Program-made: the position numbers and the translations under genes
The notes under the pieces: model-generated
Database searches by the model: none
Seen by the model: only the letters and a program-made list of their open reading frames with translations
What the model was told of the DNA's origin: nothing
Assembly: GCA_012064415.1 (NCBI GenBank)
Contig: SSNU01000102.1
Location: 1 to 64,000 of the forward strand
Direction of reading: 5' to 3'
Source of the DNA: Gyrodactylus bullatarudis
Taxonomy: Eukaryota; Platyhelminthes; Monogenea; Gyrodactylidea; Gyrodactylidae
DNA: 64,000 bases
In this document: positions 39,897-51,161 of the stretch, piece by piece
Layout: the number at the start of each line of letters is the position of its first letter
Position numbering within the stretch: position 1 is the stretch's first letter

Positions 39897-41287
39897 TTTG
39901 GATAACTCGCTCTTTCAATGCTGACTTGGCAAGAATTAAAATTCTTAGAAATTATCGGCTTTGTAACAATTTTGGAGGTTTTACAAGAGGGGTTATTTTA
40001 GCATATTTAACAAAGTTGACTGAAAATTTTTTAAATATATCTTTTATTTTAAAGTGCATTCTATTTCTTCCACTATGTAAAAGTTCTTCGTGTACTATTC
40101 TCAAGATACTGTAGAGTTTTGAAAAAGCAACATATTAAAAAAGTTTTTCATCCTCTCTGTTAGGATTGGAAATCAACTTTTCCTTACCATCAATATTTGT
40201 CACTTCATATTTTTGGTCATAAGCTGTCTTATTTGCTGAAAAATGTTAGTTTAGTTACTTACAATTCTCTATAACACGTTTCCCCCTTTCATGTTTGTGC
40301 AATTTTGGACGAATCACATTCGACTTGTTCTTCATTACAAAATCACAAGAAATCATCTTCATATTTAACTTTACATGACACGAGAACAGTTCTATGCTCG
40401 TCTTACATATACCATAGATAGACCGATCTAGAGTAGACGATCGAAATAGTGGTGTAACTAAAGTTGGAGAAAACAGAAAGGAAGAACGGAGAGTAAGAAT
40501 ACTACCGGAAAATATTATTTCAGTGGACAAGACTTCAGCAAACCCTGTTAGTATCAGAACAGCAATTGAAGAAATTATCTAATTCCCAGCCTTCAACCAG
40601 ATTCAGACCAAGAAAAAGGAATATGACGGAAGGAAACCAAGATCAGTAAAAGTCAACTAGATATTGACCTAAGTTTTAATAAATTTTATTATAAAACTAA
40701 TTTTAGATCATTTTTCACTGAATACAACTAGATATTTTTCTCAAAACTAATGAAATTACCATACCATTACTTTAAAAAATCCTATCCTGCATAATCTATT
40801 ATATTGAAAGAGCTTATACAAATGCACAAAGAACAAGTAGACATACGCAAATGGTAACTCTCCCACCATCAAGTCTACTCGCATAATACCAACACCCAGA
40901 ATATTACAGTAAAATACCAAAGAAGTACAGAAGCACTCTTTTAACAAACCTGGCATTGCCTTCCTTCATGAATTCTTCAATTACTCAGATAAAATCAACA
41001 ACTTTCAAACAAGAATTTGAACTGTTGGAGAACTGCTAGAATTTTGCAGTTTTCTTCATGTTCTCGAAAGAAAAGTTGATGAATAGAGAATTAAATATAA
41101 TATATATATATATAATAGTAATGTTAAGATACCTGCAGAAAGATTATAAAATTATTTTTTGTTCAAAAAAATTATGTAAGTTGCTTATTAATAATCAAAA
41201 TGAAAAAAATAGAAACCGATCATCCTTTTTCTCCTTTCTGGTCACCAATGTATCCATCCTAAGTTGATCATTTGTTAATTGGAGGTT
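39897..41287. repeat. Left arm of a long inverted duplication (partner 62617-63555)
   Basis: Bases 40495-41287 match 62617-63410 in inverted orientation at near identity (about 793 bp), and 39897-40021 match about 63411-63555. The left arm has 473 bp (40022-40494) that the right arm lacks. It contains a PLE-B tail end at 40657-40715 and frames such as IISVDKTSANPVSIRTAIEE. No intact gene. Confidence 0.85.
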
Positions 41288-41719
41288 TATTCGAAATAAA
41301 TAGGCTCAATGTTTTTTCTTTAATTTTGTTGCTATGGGTACTAAAATCCTTTTCAAATACTCTTAGTTTACAATTTCTACCACGTTGAGATACATCTTTT
41401 TGAAGCTAGTTAAATTCTGAACCTAATGATGTATTGTGGTTTGAAATAATTTCACAAAAAAGTGAACACTAGCGGGTTAAAATGTCTTTTCAAGTGGTTT
41501 GACATTGTAACCTCAAGAAACCCTTCCCTCTCAAGTGGATCTGAATTCCAAGGTACATTATTTTGAAAATATTAATATATCTTCATATATGCTTTATCCA
41601 TCCCATGAATCAGACACTAGAGTCGATTTTGAAACTCCATAATATGTTGCGAGAAGTGTTATTAAGATAATTGGTGGATATAAAAATATATTGTTTAAAA
41701 ATGATTCTAAATATCACTG
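41288..41719. other. No feature recognised
   Basis: Intron sequence between the inverted duplication and a foldback element. Confidence 0.35.
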
Positions 41720-42405
41720 GTCAATTTAGCAAATGGTGAGAGCATATTAACAAAGTAAGAAAGGATGTCAAAAATTTGGGAATAATTGCTTTATTTTAGG
41801 CATACTCATATATATATATATATATATGAAATTAAAAAGAAAAATATAAGTTTATATGATTGGCTTTCTCTTCGTGTTGAGGAACATCTGTATTTATCAC
41901 AATGTCAATCGGGTGGTGAGTACGATGATCCAGATATCCCACCCGGGACACATTTGATCGCATACATAATAAATCAATATACATTACACTTATTATGACC
42001 TGTTTTATGTAGGAAAAAGAAATTAGTTGAACCATTAGGTCTAAACATGACAAATAGCAATATAGTGGTGAATGTAACGAGTAGTCAGTCAGAGATAACG
42101 AGGAAAAGAAACAGAAACTCTGATGTAACACTAAAGAGAAACAAAATCACCAAGTTGCCAATGAACATTGCCAAATATTCATGAAATTTTGATACAAAGC
42201 TCACCCACCACCCAATTGACGTAGTGAGAAAAAACAGATGTACCTCAACACGAAAAGAGAGCCAATCAGATTAACTTTTATTTTTCTTTTTTAATTTCAT
42301 ATATATTAGGCATTTAAGAGGCTGATGAGTATGCCTGGAAAAAAGTGCTTATTCCCACATTTTCGGCATCCTTTCTTACTTTCATAATATGCTATCAACG
42401 TTTGC
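41720..42405. repeat. Foldback element, about 670 bp
   Basis: Arms at about 41720-41925 and 42200-42405: AGTAAGAAAGGATG, GGAATAA, AGGCATACTCAT, TGATTGGCTTTCTCTTCGTG and their complements. An AT microsatellite sits in the left arm (41810-41826). No transposase. Confidence 0.7.
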
Positions 42406-42451
42406 TCAATTGAACAATGATATTGAAAATCATTTCAACGTTTTTTCTAAG

Positions 42452-42694
42452 ATCACGGAATAAAAGGCTTTGGAGTTTTATATTCAAACGATTGCGAACA
42501 AGTATTCTTATTCGATGAGATCAGAAGATTCAAAGATAAAATAATTTTCTACAGTAAAAATAAAAGTTTGATTGAGTTTGAAGGAAGATATACATTCGTT
42601 GAAAATTATGTATTAACAACGATTAAAGAAAACTCGAAAAAAATCTATAAAATTTACACAAATATGCGAAATTCATGGAATAAAGAGTTTGAAT
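42452..42694 (+). CDS. Module exon 9 (phase 1-1 or terminal)
   Basis: Acceptor TTTTTTCTAAG, donor GTAATT at 42695 (same as exon 6), 243 bp (81 codons). Translation HGIKGFGVLYSNDCEQVFLF, DEIRRFKDKIIFYSKNKSLI, EFEGRYTFVENYVLTTIKEN and KIYKIYTNMRNSWNKEFE. Without the donor the frame stops at 42703-42705, so it could instead be a last exon of a separate gene. Alignment to exons 2, 6 and 10 by eye is the best in the series (YS.DC/YSYDC...I...F.). Confidence 0.55.
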
Positions 42695-42959
42695 GTAATT
42701 TATAACTTGTATAAATTTCATATGTTTAAATAATAATGAAAAATGATCGTAATACTTTTTTAATGGAATTCTAATAATATAAAAATTCTAATGCATTAAA
42801 TTCGTAGAAACACAGTCAGTATTCAAATTTGCCGGTAAATTTTTATCACGTATTGCTACTCTCAAAATAAATTATAACATTACTTATGAGTAGATACATT
42901 ATATCAAAAGGTTCGTTTCATTTTGAATGTGAATATAACAAAACAACTAATAACAGTAT

Positions 42960-43065
42960 CTAATATGTTAAATGGTTTTAAAGAATATTTATTGAATCTT
43001 GAAAGCAGTTTATAATCTGGGCATTCACACCTTAGATTTTGAATTGCGTTCAATGAAACTTTTCA
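42960..43065 (+). repeat. 105-bp direct repeat, left copy
   Basis: Nearly identical to 43741-43846 (AATATGTTAAATGGTTTTAA ... CTGGGCATTCACACCTTAGA). The two copies bracket PLE-B and PLE-A fragments, as pseudo-LTRs or as a duplicated target region would. Confidence 0.75.
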
Positions 43066-43099
43066 TATTCAGATTAAGAAAAAAAGTATCCAAAATTAA

Positions 43100-43660
43100 T
43101 TTCAAAATAAGATTTATTAAAACTTAAGTCAACATGGGGATTCTCATCCATTACGAATAAATAATATTAGTATTTTTGATTTTCTATCTAATAAAAAAAA
43201 TTTGTGATATTTTTGATAAAAATATTGTTTCTAAAACTGGGTATCAAAGGGAAAGACAGATTCACTAAGAAACAAAAATTAGTAAGATTAGCTCACCTTC
43301 TTGATAATGATCCTAAAATTAGTTCCACCCAAATGACACAAAATCAGAAGAAGTCCCTTGATGAGGAACCCATCTGCAGCTCCACCCAAAAAGCTGAGAC
43401 AAAAGTTGTTGAACCAAATTATGAAACAAATGAGCAAGAAGGAAAAGATGCAGTGGGCAGTTACAAATAGATTCTTTCCTTACAAAACGATAATTGCAGT
43501 CCTTACCTCTCCCTGCCAACACCAACTCAAAAGTTGAACCTGATCAACCAATCAGAGGATTCCAAAGATGCACTAATTTTCTGTATAAATATCAAGCCGG
43601 TGTAAGAGTCTGATGAGAACCGGTGAAATAAAGCTTTATAACTACATATTCACTAGTCTT
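43100..43660 (+). mobile_element. PLE-A copy: C-terminal tail with hammerhead-like motif (next to a PLE-B tail end)
   Basis: Plus strand 43215-43470 encodes LGIKGKDRFTKKQKLVRLAH and ISSTQMTQNQKK, as in the PLE-A tail after the nuclease. A -1 frameshift near 43440 then restores KRCSGQLQIDSFLTKR and a stop at about 43490. The terminal repeat follows. At 43105-43145 there is a separate piece of a PLE-B tail on the minus strand. Confidence 0.75.
43595..43650 (+). ncRNA. PLE-A hammerhead-like motif, core intact
   Basis: GCCGGT, then CTGATGAGAACCGGTGAAAT, then ATAAAGCTTTAT, a perfect palindrome, followed by A. GCCGGT can pair with ACCGGT. Confidence 0.65.
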
Positions 43661-43740
43661 CCAATCCTCTTAATGAATCCCTCATTAAATAGCTCAATAA
43701 ATATATTCGAAGAAGCCCGGCAATACTTTCCTCTGAATTA

Positions 43741-43846
43741 TCTAATATGTTAAATGGTTTTAAAGAATATTTATTGAATCTCGAAAGCAGTTTATAATCT
43801 GGGCATTCACACCTTAGATTATAAATTGCGTTCAATGAAATTGTTC
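43741..43846 (+). repeat. 105-bp direct repeat, right copy
   Basis: See 42960-43065; a few substitutions (TCTTGAAAG to TCTCGAAAG). Confidence 0.75.
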
Positions 43847-43854
43847 ATTTTTGA

Positions 43855-44010
43855 TAAAAATAGTATTTATAAATTGAAGTGTAACTGTGATAAAAGTTAA
43901 ATTGGTCAAACTAAGGAAGCTTAACTGACTTGGGTGAAAAATATTTCTCTTCTATTTTTAATTTCTTATTCTATCATTGGTCAAAAAGCTTCATTATTTT
44001 TTGCATTGCA
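43855..44010 (+). repeat. PLE-B fragment (nuclease start joined to the end of the gene)
   Basis: GTATTTATAAATTGAAGTGT encodes the IYKLKCNCDKS start of the nuclease; it jumps after GGTCAAACTA to AGGAAGCTTAACTGACTTGG, the same sequence as at 51902. The catalytic domain is deleted. Confidence 0.65.
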
Positions 44011-44039
44011 AGGTAAATTAAGCGACCAGTATAAGAAAA

Positions 44040-44165
44040 GAGTGAAAATTTTTTAATTTCGAGTCTGAAAGTTTTGTCAATAAATCAAAAGTTACTTTCA
44101 AATATTGTTCCCATACGCATTGATCTTGTCTAAATACGATTTCGGTTGCTTCATCTAAACTTCAA
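44040..44165. repeat. Fragment shared with the Merlin interior
   Basis: TTACTTTCAAATATTGTTCC and CGATTTCGGTTG correspond to 33800-33870 (TTACTTTCGAATATTGTTCC). A second, tiny Merlin remnant. Confidence 0.55.
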
Positions 44166-44224
44166 TAGTAAGAAAATTTTATTTCATTTAGGAATCTGAA
44201 ATCTTTAAAAATGTATAAATAAAA

Positions 44225-44400
44225 GTAGATTTAATTGGAGTAAAATCAACCTTTATCCAAAGCCCCTTCCAGACGTTTCGGTATTGAGAAAGGCAAGTAC
44301 CTTCTGATGAGATTGATTAAATTCTAAATTAATTTGACTTCTAAAAACCTCATAATGAGGTCATCATTAGAAATGGCTCAAATATAAATTTGATCTTCAT
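44225..44400 (-). repeat. Tail-like repeat with hammerhead-related sequence
   Basis: Minus strand has CTCATCAGAAGGTACTTGCC and CCGAAACGTCTGGAAGG, the spacing seen in PLE tails. Assigned on motif resemblance only. Confidence 0.35.
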
Positions 44401-44457
44401 ATGGTGTCAACTTTTATTCATAATTGGATTCTAACTAATTAATTCTGAATTTTTAAG

Positions 44458-44730
44458 ATTTCAAGAAGAATACCTTGTTAGAGTACTCTTATGATTGTAA
44501 TCAAGTGTACAAAATTGGAAATGAAATTGATTTTCAAGGAAATCACTTTGAACTATATTACGAAAACGAAAAAGAGAAGACACACGTTGGTACATATATG
44601 CCAACATATGCCGGTCAGATGTCGGTGGTTAATAATTTCTTTGTGCTTATTGATGGGAATCAATACGAGGTATTAATAGATGATGGAATTATAGGCAGAT
44701 CAATTGGAAAATTTATTACTCAAAGACGAG
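44458..44730 (+). CDS. Module exon 10 (phase 1-1)
   Basis: Acceptor ATTTTTAAG, strong donor GTAAGA at 44731, 273 bp (91 codons). Translation FKKNTLLEYSYDCNQVYKIG, NEIDFQGNHFELYYENEKEK, VVNNFFVLIDGNQYEVLIDD and the end SIGKFITQR. The frame stays open past the donor to 44867, where a mini-exon beginning after ACTAATTACAG (44833; GFTLIPGYIKH, stop) could alternatively end a gene. One of the three units with both borders good. Confidence 0.6.
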
Positions 44731-44867
44731 GTAAGATATTAAAAAAAAGTTTTAATTATGAAAAGACACCGAAGAAAATATTTTTCCATATACGGATTAA
44801 TATAAATAAAAATATCTTAATACTAATTACAGGTTTCACATTAATCCCAGGATACATTAAACATTAG

Positions 44868-45690
44868 AAGTTCTAAAACTAATTATTAATTACGATTAGC
44901 AATACGAATTATTTCTGTAATTATAATTATTTTTACTCAGCAATATGTGTGGAAAAATCAAGGTTCTGATGGACCAAAACTGAAGGAAAACCGAACGACT
45001 ACAAAAAGTTTAAAAGAAAATACTTTTTAAAACTAACAAGAAATAATTTTATTCAACACTAAATTATATTACACTTTTTTCAACTCTTCAATTTTTACGG
45101 CTTGTGCTTGGTCTTCCACGTTTTTTTATTTATTCTGTAACTTAAGAATTTCGCTTCCTTTAGATTTTCGATGTCACAAAGCATGATAATCTCCAAGTAA
45201 GTTACTTCTAGGGAGATGGCTTTGTATACATTTGGGACATACTTTTCAGGAGAAACTTCAAACTTATTAGCCGCAGCACACAGATGTTTAAGACGTTGAG
45301 ATACATAAAATAAATCTTCTTTTGGGCTAGAGGAATTTTTAAGGTTATTTTTGGAAAAAAATTTATTTTGGGGTCATTTATGGAATAATATTTTCTTTAA
45401 GGTTATTCTTTGAATAAACCCTTAAATGGTATTAATAGTCTCGTTGAAGATTTCAATTTTCTTATTAACAAGTGAATTTCTAAATTTTAAAACTAACTTC
45501 AAAAAATTATTATTTTTAATTATTTTGTTTAAAAGTCAATATTTACAATAATATTTGATTTCTTAGAACAAAGTTTATCCAGCATCTTTAATAGGGGTAG
45601 TATACCGGTTTTTAAAAATTGAAATTTGAAAAGGATTAGGTTTTATTAAAATCTAAAAAAAAACCCGAATAGATTTTAAAAATTCAGATC
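44868..45690. other. No clear feature; possible end of a decayed minus-strand element
   Basis: Low-complexity AT-rich sequence between exon 10 and the minus-strand pseudogene; nothing firmly supported. Confidence 0.3.
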
Positions 45691-45699
45691 GCTAAGTAC

Positions 45700-47400
45700 T
45701 TTGGAAGATGCTCCTTTCGTATCAAGTTTGAGTAAGGTCGAGGACAAATTCTTTGAATCTTACATTTTGCATACTTTGCTAAAGATCTTAAGTCTAATTA
45801 ATAATTGAATATAACGTTAAACGATTTCACGATTGGAAAATATCAAACCTCACAGGATTTGATATATCAATATCGTTTGGAATAATAGAAAGTCTAAAAA
45901 AATTACTATCATTGGAGGACTTAGCTAATTCATCTATAAAAGGTTTTTGGTAAAATCTGGAGAAGCTTTTCTATGATTTCGTAAGCTTTGTGACGTACAA
46001 AATTGTCCTCATCACCAATCATGCCGATGATTACAATTTCCTGATGTGCCATGAAAGAATTTGATTTAGTCTCTGCAATAGCTTTTAGGGGAATTTCAGG
46101 ATCATTTAAATTTTTAATTCTTTTGAGAATATTGGAATAGTTTTTGGAAGCATCCGAAATATAGAGATACGGCTTAGCGTTAGCCCACGAATTAGCATTA
46201 ATCTTCATGACAAAGTTTGCAAGTCTTTTCATTTTAGGATCAGGATCGTTTTCATTCATGTAAACCCTGAGAATGCGATTTGCAATCGTAATCCATCGAG
46301 CCAAACACATCATTTGATTTTAAAAATTTATGGGTTAGCATTTAGTTATCTAACTGAAACTAAAGCAGCAACGTTGAAAACATAAATTGATCCGTCGTCA
46401 TAATTTTTAAACTATCTGGATTCATTAATGACAGACTCATTGGAATGGACTAGAACTCAATTATTGGATTTGATGCAGTCACAGCTTTGATCATTTTTTC
46501 AACTTTTCCAGAATAAGTGTTGGGACCTAATAAAGCCCCGTCAATAAAGCAAAATATAGACCTCATGATAATTTCAATCATATTAAGCAAGCAGAAAAGT
46601 CAAACGACGTTTTAGTTCTCTTTCCATCTTCACAAGGATTCCATTATTTGCTCAATATTGACATTCGTTCTTACACATTTCAATGCTTTAAGGCTAACTT
46701 TAGAATCTGATCTACCAACCAAATTCATGATTTCTTCTTTGCAGTTCTCTGCTGAGGCGAAATTAGGAACTTAACACTCCAAAAATTTATTTCCCGGATT
46801 TCCGATGACGATAAGATTTTCTTCTTGAACCATTTTTTCATCGATGACTAGCTAGTTCGGCTGCAGAGTCCTCATTGCTACTTGATGAGAAAAATATGAG
46901 CATTGACATGTCTCTGTCTTTTAGCTGAGATGTTGCTTCTTCTTCTCACTCTAGTTTTTCTTCAGCAATAATGCTCCTTTGAGATATATCATCAACTAAA
47001 ACTGATTAGTTCGCAGAAATATCGTTATAGGAAATCATCCCTGGGGTTAAAAGCTAATTAAGAATGGGGAAAATTCCTCAATGGTCTAGATCATTTTTAT
47101 TACAGTAACTGCTTTTTGATTCAATGCATGGCATTAAGCTATATAGAGTATTTCACCAGAAATCTTCTCAAGACTTTTATTATTTTTAAATAGCTTATTT
47201 CTTCCAGCCCTGATACGTTTATCCATAACAACTGGAATCAGCAGCCTCTCACAAGGCATTTTTTATTCATCCACAAGGTTGATAATAACATTTGGAGAGT
47301 TGCTTGTATCAACGTGAAAACAGAAATTGTTATAAAGATCTCCTTTGGTTGCAAACTTAAAAGCATGATAATAAGTGGGCTTCATTCATTGGAATTAGTT
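45700..47400 (-). pseudogene. Decayed transposon-associated gene, family uncertain
   Basis: One 127-codon frame (46313-45930) reads MMCLARWITIANRILRVYMN, LANFVMKINANSWANAKPYL, KAIAETKSNSFMAHQEIVII. Further upstream on the same strand, LLVPVVIDKRIRAGRNKLFK and LEKISGEI (near 47290-47160) follow in order. From memory, the ARW-TIANRILRLY and VDKRxRAGRNK patterns belong to a multi-copy family in arthropod genomes that is not named in terms I trust. Stops and frameshifts throughout. I treat it as mobile-element debris, but a host pseudogene is possible. Confidence 0.4.
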
Positions 47401-47480
47401 TTCAAAGGACTCATTGTATTTTTGAAAAAATATAGTCAAATCTAGCGAATCTTTTAGAGAATTTATTATAGATGCCAATA

Positions 47481-48798
47481 TAGTCAATTTCACACATGAT
47501 GACTCGAGATAAATTTAATATTTCATGGAGGTGTACTTTTATACCTCTCTGCCCCAAATTAGCCAATGAACGTATCCAAGGACCAATCAGAATTGAGCAG
47601 ATTTTTTTCTATTCTTATATTCTCTAAACCTTCCCTATAAGTGTTCTTTAACAATATACCGCTTTCTATGGATCATATGATAAAGATTTTTTTGATTTTT
47701 GAAATGCACTGAAAATCATCACTGTATCTTCAGTAATAAGCGAGATAAAATAACTCTGTTATATGAAGTTTTTCAAAAAAAAATTTATACCATTCGATGG
47801 ACAATTGAATATTCCATGATTTTACTGAATATTATTAAGAAACTTAAATAGGGATAAGAATTATTTCAAATAGAAATTGGCTCACAAAATTATGAAGAAT
47901 GAAATTGTTTATGAAAAAGTATGAACAAATAATTCACAAAAAAGTTAAAAACATGGTTGAGAGAATACCACCCTCCCCAACCAGATGATAGAAAGTATAT
48001 ATTTTATGCGTGAATAGCATTCAAGGTTTCAGTAGTCAATCCTCTTTCTACAATAAGTCTATACAACACAGATGTTGTTAAACTTACTTTTCTCATAGTG
48101 CAGACCCTCTAACTATACTTAACACTTATTGTAATAATTCTCTGTGCGTAATACGCACTGCGTATGGGCAATTCAATGCTTTTTATCATATGGCGTATGA
48201 TTCATAGGTTTCTGTCAATCTTTTCTATTGTCACATTTGTCCTTCAAAAAGTCTTATGAATAGTGCAGCACCTATACTTGCAAGGTTTAACTAGAAATAA
48301 TTCGTTCAAAAAGTCTGTTCTACATTAGGTTTTCGACTGTTCATTTTGATAATGTTTTCTTTTTGATATCTCTCAAAGTGTTTCAAGCATCTGTTTACCA
48401 ACGATAAAAATTATAGATTTTTATTAATAAATTTTTTTTTCAAAATCATAGACATTCTTAGTTTGTTTTTTCAAAGTCTTTATAGATTGAGTGGTTCTTT
48501 CTCCATACCATTTCTTTTATTCAAAATTATAAAATTTCTTAGAACTTCTATATTGTTAAAAATTTTACTCTTATTAGGGATTTCTCCTGTGTATTTTTCT
48601 GTGAATTTCCCATTGTTAAAACAATTGATTATTGTCTTTTGTTCAACCTCTTGCCATGCATGCTTTGCAATATGGAGACAGTCTCTCAGCCTTATCTTCT
48701 GCCTTACTTGATTGGATTTGATTTTTTCATGAAAAATTTTCATAAAAGTACACCTCAATGAAATATTGAATTTATCTCATTATGTGGGAAATTGAGTG
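47481..48798. mobile_element. pogo/Tigger-like non-autonomous relic
   Basis: Left end TAGTCAATTTCACACATGAT with CCTCTCTGCCCC 60 bp inside; the right end is an inverted, diverged copy (AAAGTACACCT, ATTTATCTC, GGGAAATTGAGTGTA). TA flanks both ends. The right part holds a transposase C-terminus on the minus strand (48758-48480). Confidence 0.7.
48480..48758 (-). pseudogene. pogo/Tigger-like transposase C-terminus
   Basis: 92 codons: IRLRDCLHIAKHAWQEVEQK and TIINCFNNGKF match AKKAWEDVSEETIINCFNNT of the 19-kb element. No catalytic domain. Confidence 0.7.
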
Positions 48799-48900
48799 TA
48801 TTGTAAATTTAATTTATTTTATCTGCAAGAATATAAATAATCTTGAGTTTAATCATTCGATTTCATTTTGAAAGCAGTATCAGGAAATTACTAGGTTTAA

Positions 48901-49156
48901 AATTGTTGTATCTTCCTTATCAGACATATTAGTAACAACACGTGATTTTGGGGCAAGGTACATTGAGAAGATGAACTAGTTGAATCCTCGACTTCCAATA
49001 TTTGCCAAACTGTCAAGGTCATTATTAAAACAATGAGTTAAATTATGAACATCCCCAATGTGATAATCTTGTTTTAATTAATAAATATATTCAATTTACC
49101 TTGCCCCAAAATCACATGTTGTTACTAATATGTCTGATAAGGAGGATACAACAATT
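48901..49156. repeat. 60-bp inverted repeat over the start of a gag ORF
   Basis: 48901-48960 and 49097-49156 are inverted copies with few mismatches (TTGTTGTATC, CCTTATCAGACATATTAGTA, TTTTGGGGCAAGGTA). The right copy includes the ATG at 49130 and first codons (MSDKED) of the Gypsy gag. Confidence 0.8.
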
Positions 49157-50185
49157 GGCGACATGGAAAGTGAAAACATGGGTCCCCCATCTGCCCAGAA
49201 CTCGACACCATCCACATTGACTCCCAACACAAAAGAAAAGCTGAGGAGTCAGCAAAAGCAAAGGTGCCCACTGAGAGAATGGATACGTCGGATGGTCCCC
49301 AATGCTCTTCCTCAATGGCCTCTCGTTAGCCCTCCATCCCCAGGGAGGCAAAAACAAACAATCAGACAGCCCCAAGTCCTCAAACGTCTCTCCCCTTGGG
49401 AACTCAAAGCTGGTTGTTGATCAAGAAACGCTCGCCAAGATCATTGAGTCGACTGTGAAGGCCTCAGTCGAAGCCATATCCTCAACATTGGCTCTTCAAA
49501 AAGCTCAACCCGTGCCTGACGTATTTGCAAACATCCCCAAGTTTACAATAAGTGAATTCGGCACGTTCGACTCATATTACAGTTCTTATGGTGATGTGTT
49601 CGAAAAAGATCTCAGCCAACTTCCCGAACCCGAAAGAATCAGGTCTCTACTACGTTTTTGGAAAAGAAGAGAAAGATCAGTACATCCTCAACGTACTGCC
49701 GGCAAAATACGACCTACAGCTACACGATCAATGAGCTTAGTTCCATGTTTAATGATTCTTACTCTATTTATTATTACAGGGCTACGTTCAACGATATCAA
49801 GTGGGAAAACGGCGAAGACCTCTATGCAGTCAAGGCCAAGGTTCGTAGGCACTTCTCAAAAATAGACTTCGATACCTACACAGCAGATGATGCTCAAATC
49901 TGTGCCTTCCTCAACTCAATGAATTCCCCAGAGTTAGCCTGGCTGCAAAAGAAACTAATCAATTGGTACGATCGACGCCTCAAAATGTCTTTCGTTGAAT
50001 TTGTCCGTGTGTGCGAAAGACTGCAAGACGCGGATAAAAAGCATCGTGACCTGACTCGCCCCACTCCATCGGTCAATAGGGTGTCACATGCCAAGTCAAA
50101 GACGCATGAGGCGTACCCCATGCCTCTAGCAGTAAGCATAAGAATCGAAATAGGAGTCGATCGAGATCAAGCTCCAGCGATATAG
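49130..50185 (+). pseudogene. Gypsy gag, frameshifted
   Basis: Starts MSDKEDTTIGDMESENMGPP at 49130, shifts to another frame near 49340 (LVVDQETLAKIIESTVKASV, then VFANIPKFTISEFGTFDSYY) and again near 49640 (YILNVLPAKYDLQL; KWENGEDLYAVKAKVRRHFS; FLNSMNSPELAWLQKKLINW; VEFVRVCERLQDADKKHRDL). This is the layout of Ty3/Gypsy gag capsid proteins. At least two frame changes and one stop (49732-49734). Confidence 0.65.
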
Positions 50186-50470
50186 TAGTGCAAAACAACT
50201 GCCTGAGATGCGATGAGCCCCACTTCAGCTGGAAATGTCCGTACAAAAACGAACGCTGTGACAGGGACAATAAAATAGGCCACCAGTTCATGCAGGACAA
50301 AAAGGTTGAACATGATCAAGTTCAATCCTTCCCAAGAACCGGCCCGGTGATTCGTCTACGTAACTATAAATGACGTTGACTTGAAATTACAACTCGACTC
50401 AGGTGCTGACATCTCCATTCTCAATCAAAGGCAGTACGAAATCCTGGGTTCCCCACAATCAAAGACATCG
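50165..50470 (+). pseudogene. Gypsy zinc knuckle and protease remnant
   Basis: NCLRCDEPHFSWKCPYKNER is a C-x2-C-x(n)-H/C-x-C type knuckle with the His displaced. Protease motif follows near 50385-50410 as LDSGADISILN (D-S-G-A catalytic triad), in a different frame. Confidence 0.65.
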
Positions 50471-50783
50471 ACTTCTCCCTATTAGACTATTCGGACGTCG
50501 GTATTGAATTACTGGGTCAAATCCTAGCACGTGCTACTATAAACGGAACCACGAAGTTGTGCCCATTCTTCATCGCCCCAAATGAGAAATGTGGCCGTGT
50601 GGGAAACGATCTCACCCATCTTTTCGATCTCAATAAAATCCCAGTTGATTCTTACGCTGTGTTGTCTATTTCTATCCCCAACATAAAAAATGAAATAGCT
50701 AAGTTAAATGAGGCTGCCCCAGGCCTAAAGCTACCTTAAGTTTAGTTCCCAATGCTTAAAAGGTCTTTGTCCCACAAAGACGT

Positions 50784-51158
50784 ATGACATACTCTCTTGA
50801 AGATAAAATTAAGGCTGAGTTAGATAAGTTAATCGAGCAAGGTGTCTATTCTGAAATCTCTTATAGTGATTATGCCGCCCCCATCATGGTAGTTGAGAAA
50901 AATGATGGCACGCTAAGAATTTATGCAGACTATTCCACAGGTTTAAACGAACAGTTACAGGACCATGGTTATAGTCTTCCCTCAAGTGAGGATATTTTTG
51001 CGAAAATTCGCAAAGCTAGATTCTTCACGACTCTAGACTTATCTACAGCCTTTCTTCAAATAGAGCTGGACGAAGCGTCTAAAAAATTAATGACAATCAA
51101 CACTAAATGGGACCTGTTCCAAAGCAACAGACTCACATCCCATTCATTTTTTCGATAG
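50784..51158 (+). pseudogene. Gypsy reverse transcriptase, N-terminal third
   Basis: 124 codons: KIKAELDKLIEQGVYSEISY, SDYAAPIMVVEKNDGTLRIY, and motif A as FFTTLDLSTAFLQIELDE (catalytic Asp in T-L-D-L). Motif C (Y-x-D-D) and everything beyond are lost. The last residues (LTSHSFFR) derive from a shifted frame. Ty3/Gypsy class. Confidence 0.75.
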
Positions 51159-51161
51159 GAA

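Larger units (their letters stand above)
49130..51158 (+). mobile_element. Ty3/Gypsy-like retrotransposon relic: gag, zinc knuckle, protease, start of RT
   Basis: GC content and codon use differ visibly from the AT-rich surroundings. Frames in order: gag, Cys knuckle, aspartic protease, RT to motif A. It ends abruptly at 51158, where PLE-B begins. Several frameshifts. No LTR identified on either side. Not functional; described only as a broken genomic copy. Confidence 0.75.

Noticed and set aside
40756..40956. 66-codon ORF (MPGLLKECFCTSLVFYC...) repeated identically at 62949-63149
   Set aside because: The identity is explained by the inverted duplication of about 800 bp. No domain, no splice context; not evidence for a gene.
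42300..42350. Hammerhead-like string GGCTGATGAGTATGCCTGGAAA in a foldback arm (cut here to its parts: CTGATGAG and GGAAA)
   Set aside because: No pairing for stem II or stem III and no C or U at a cleavage position; it is part of the arm's own inverted repeat.
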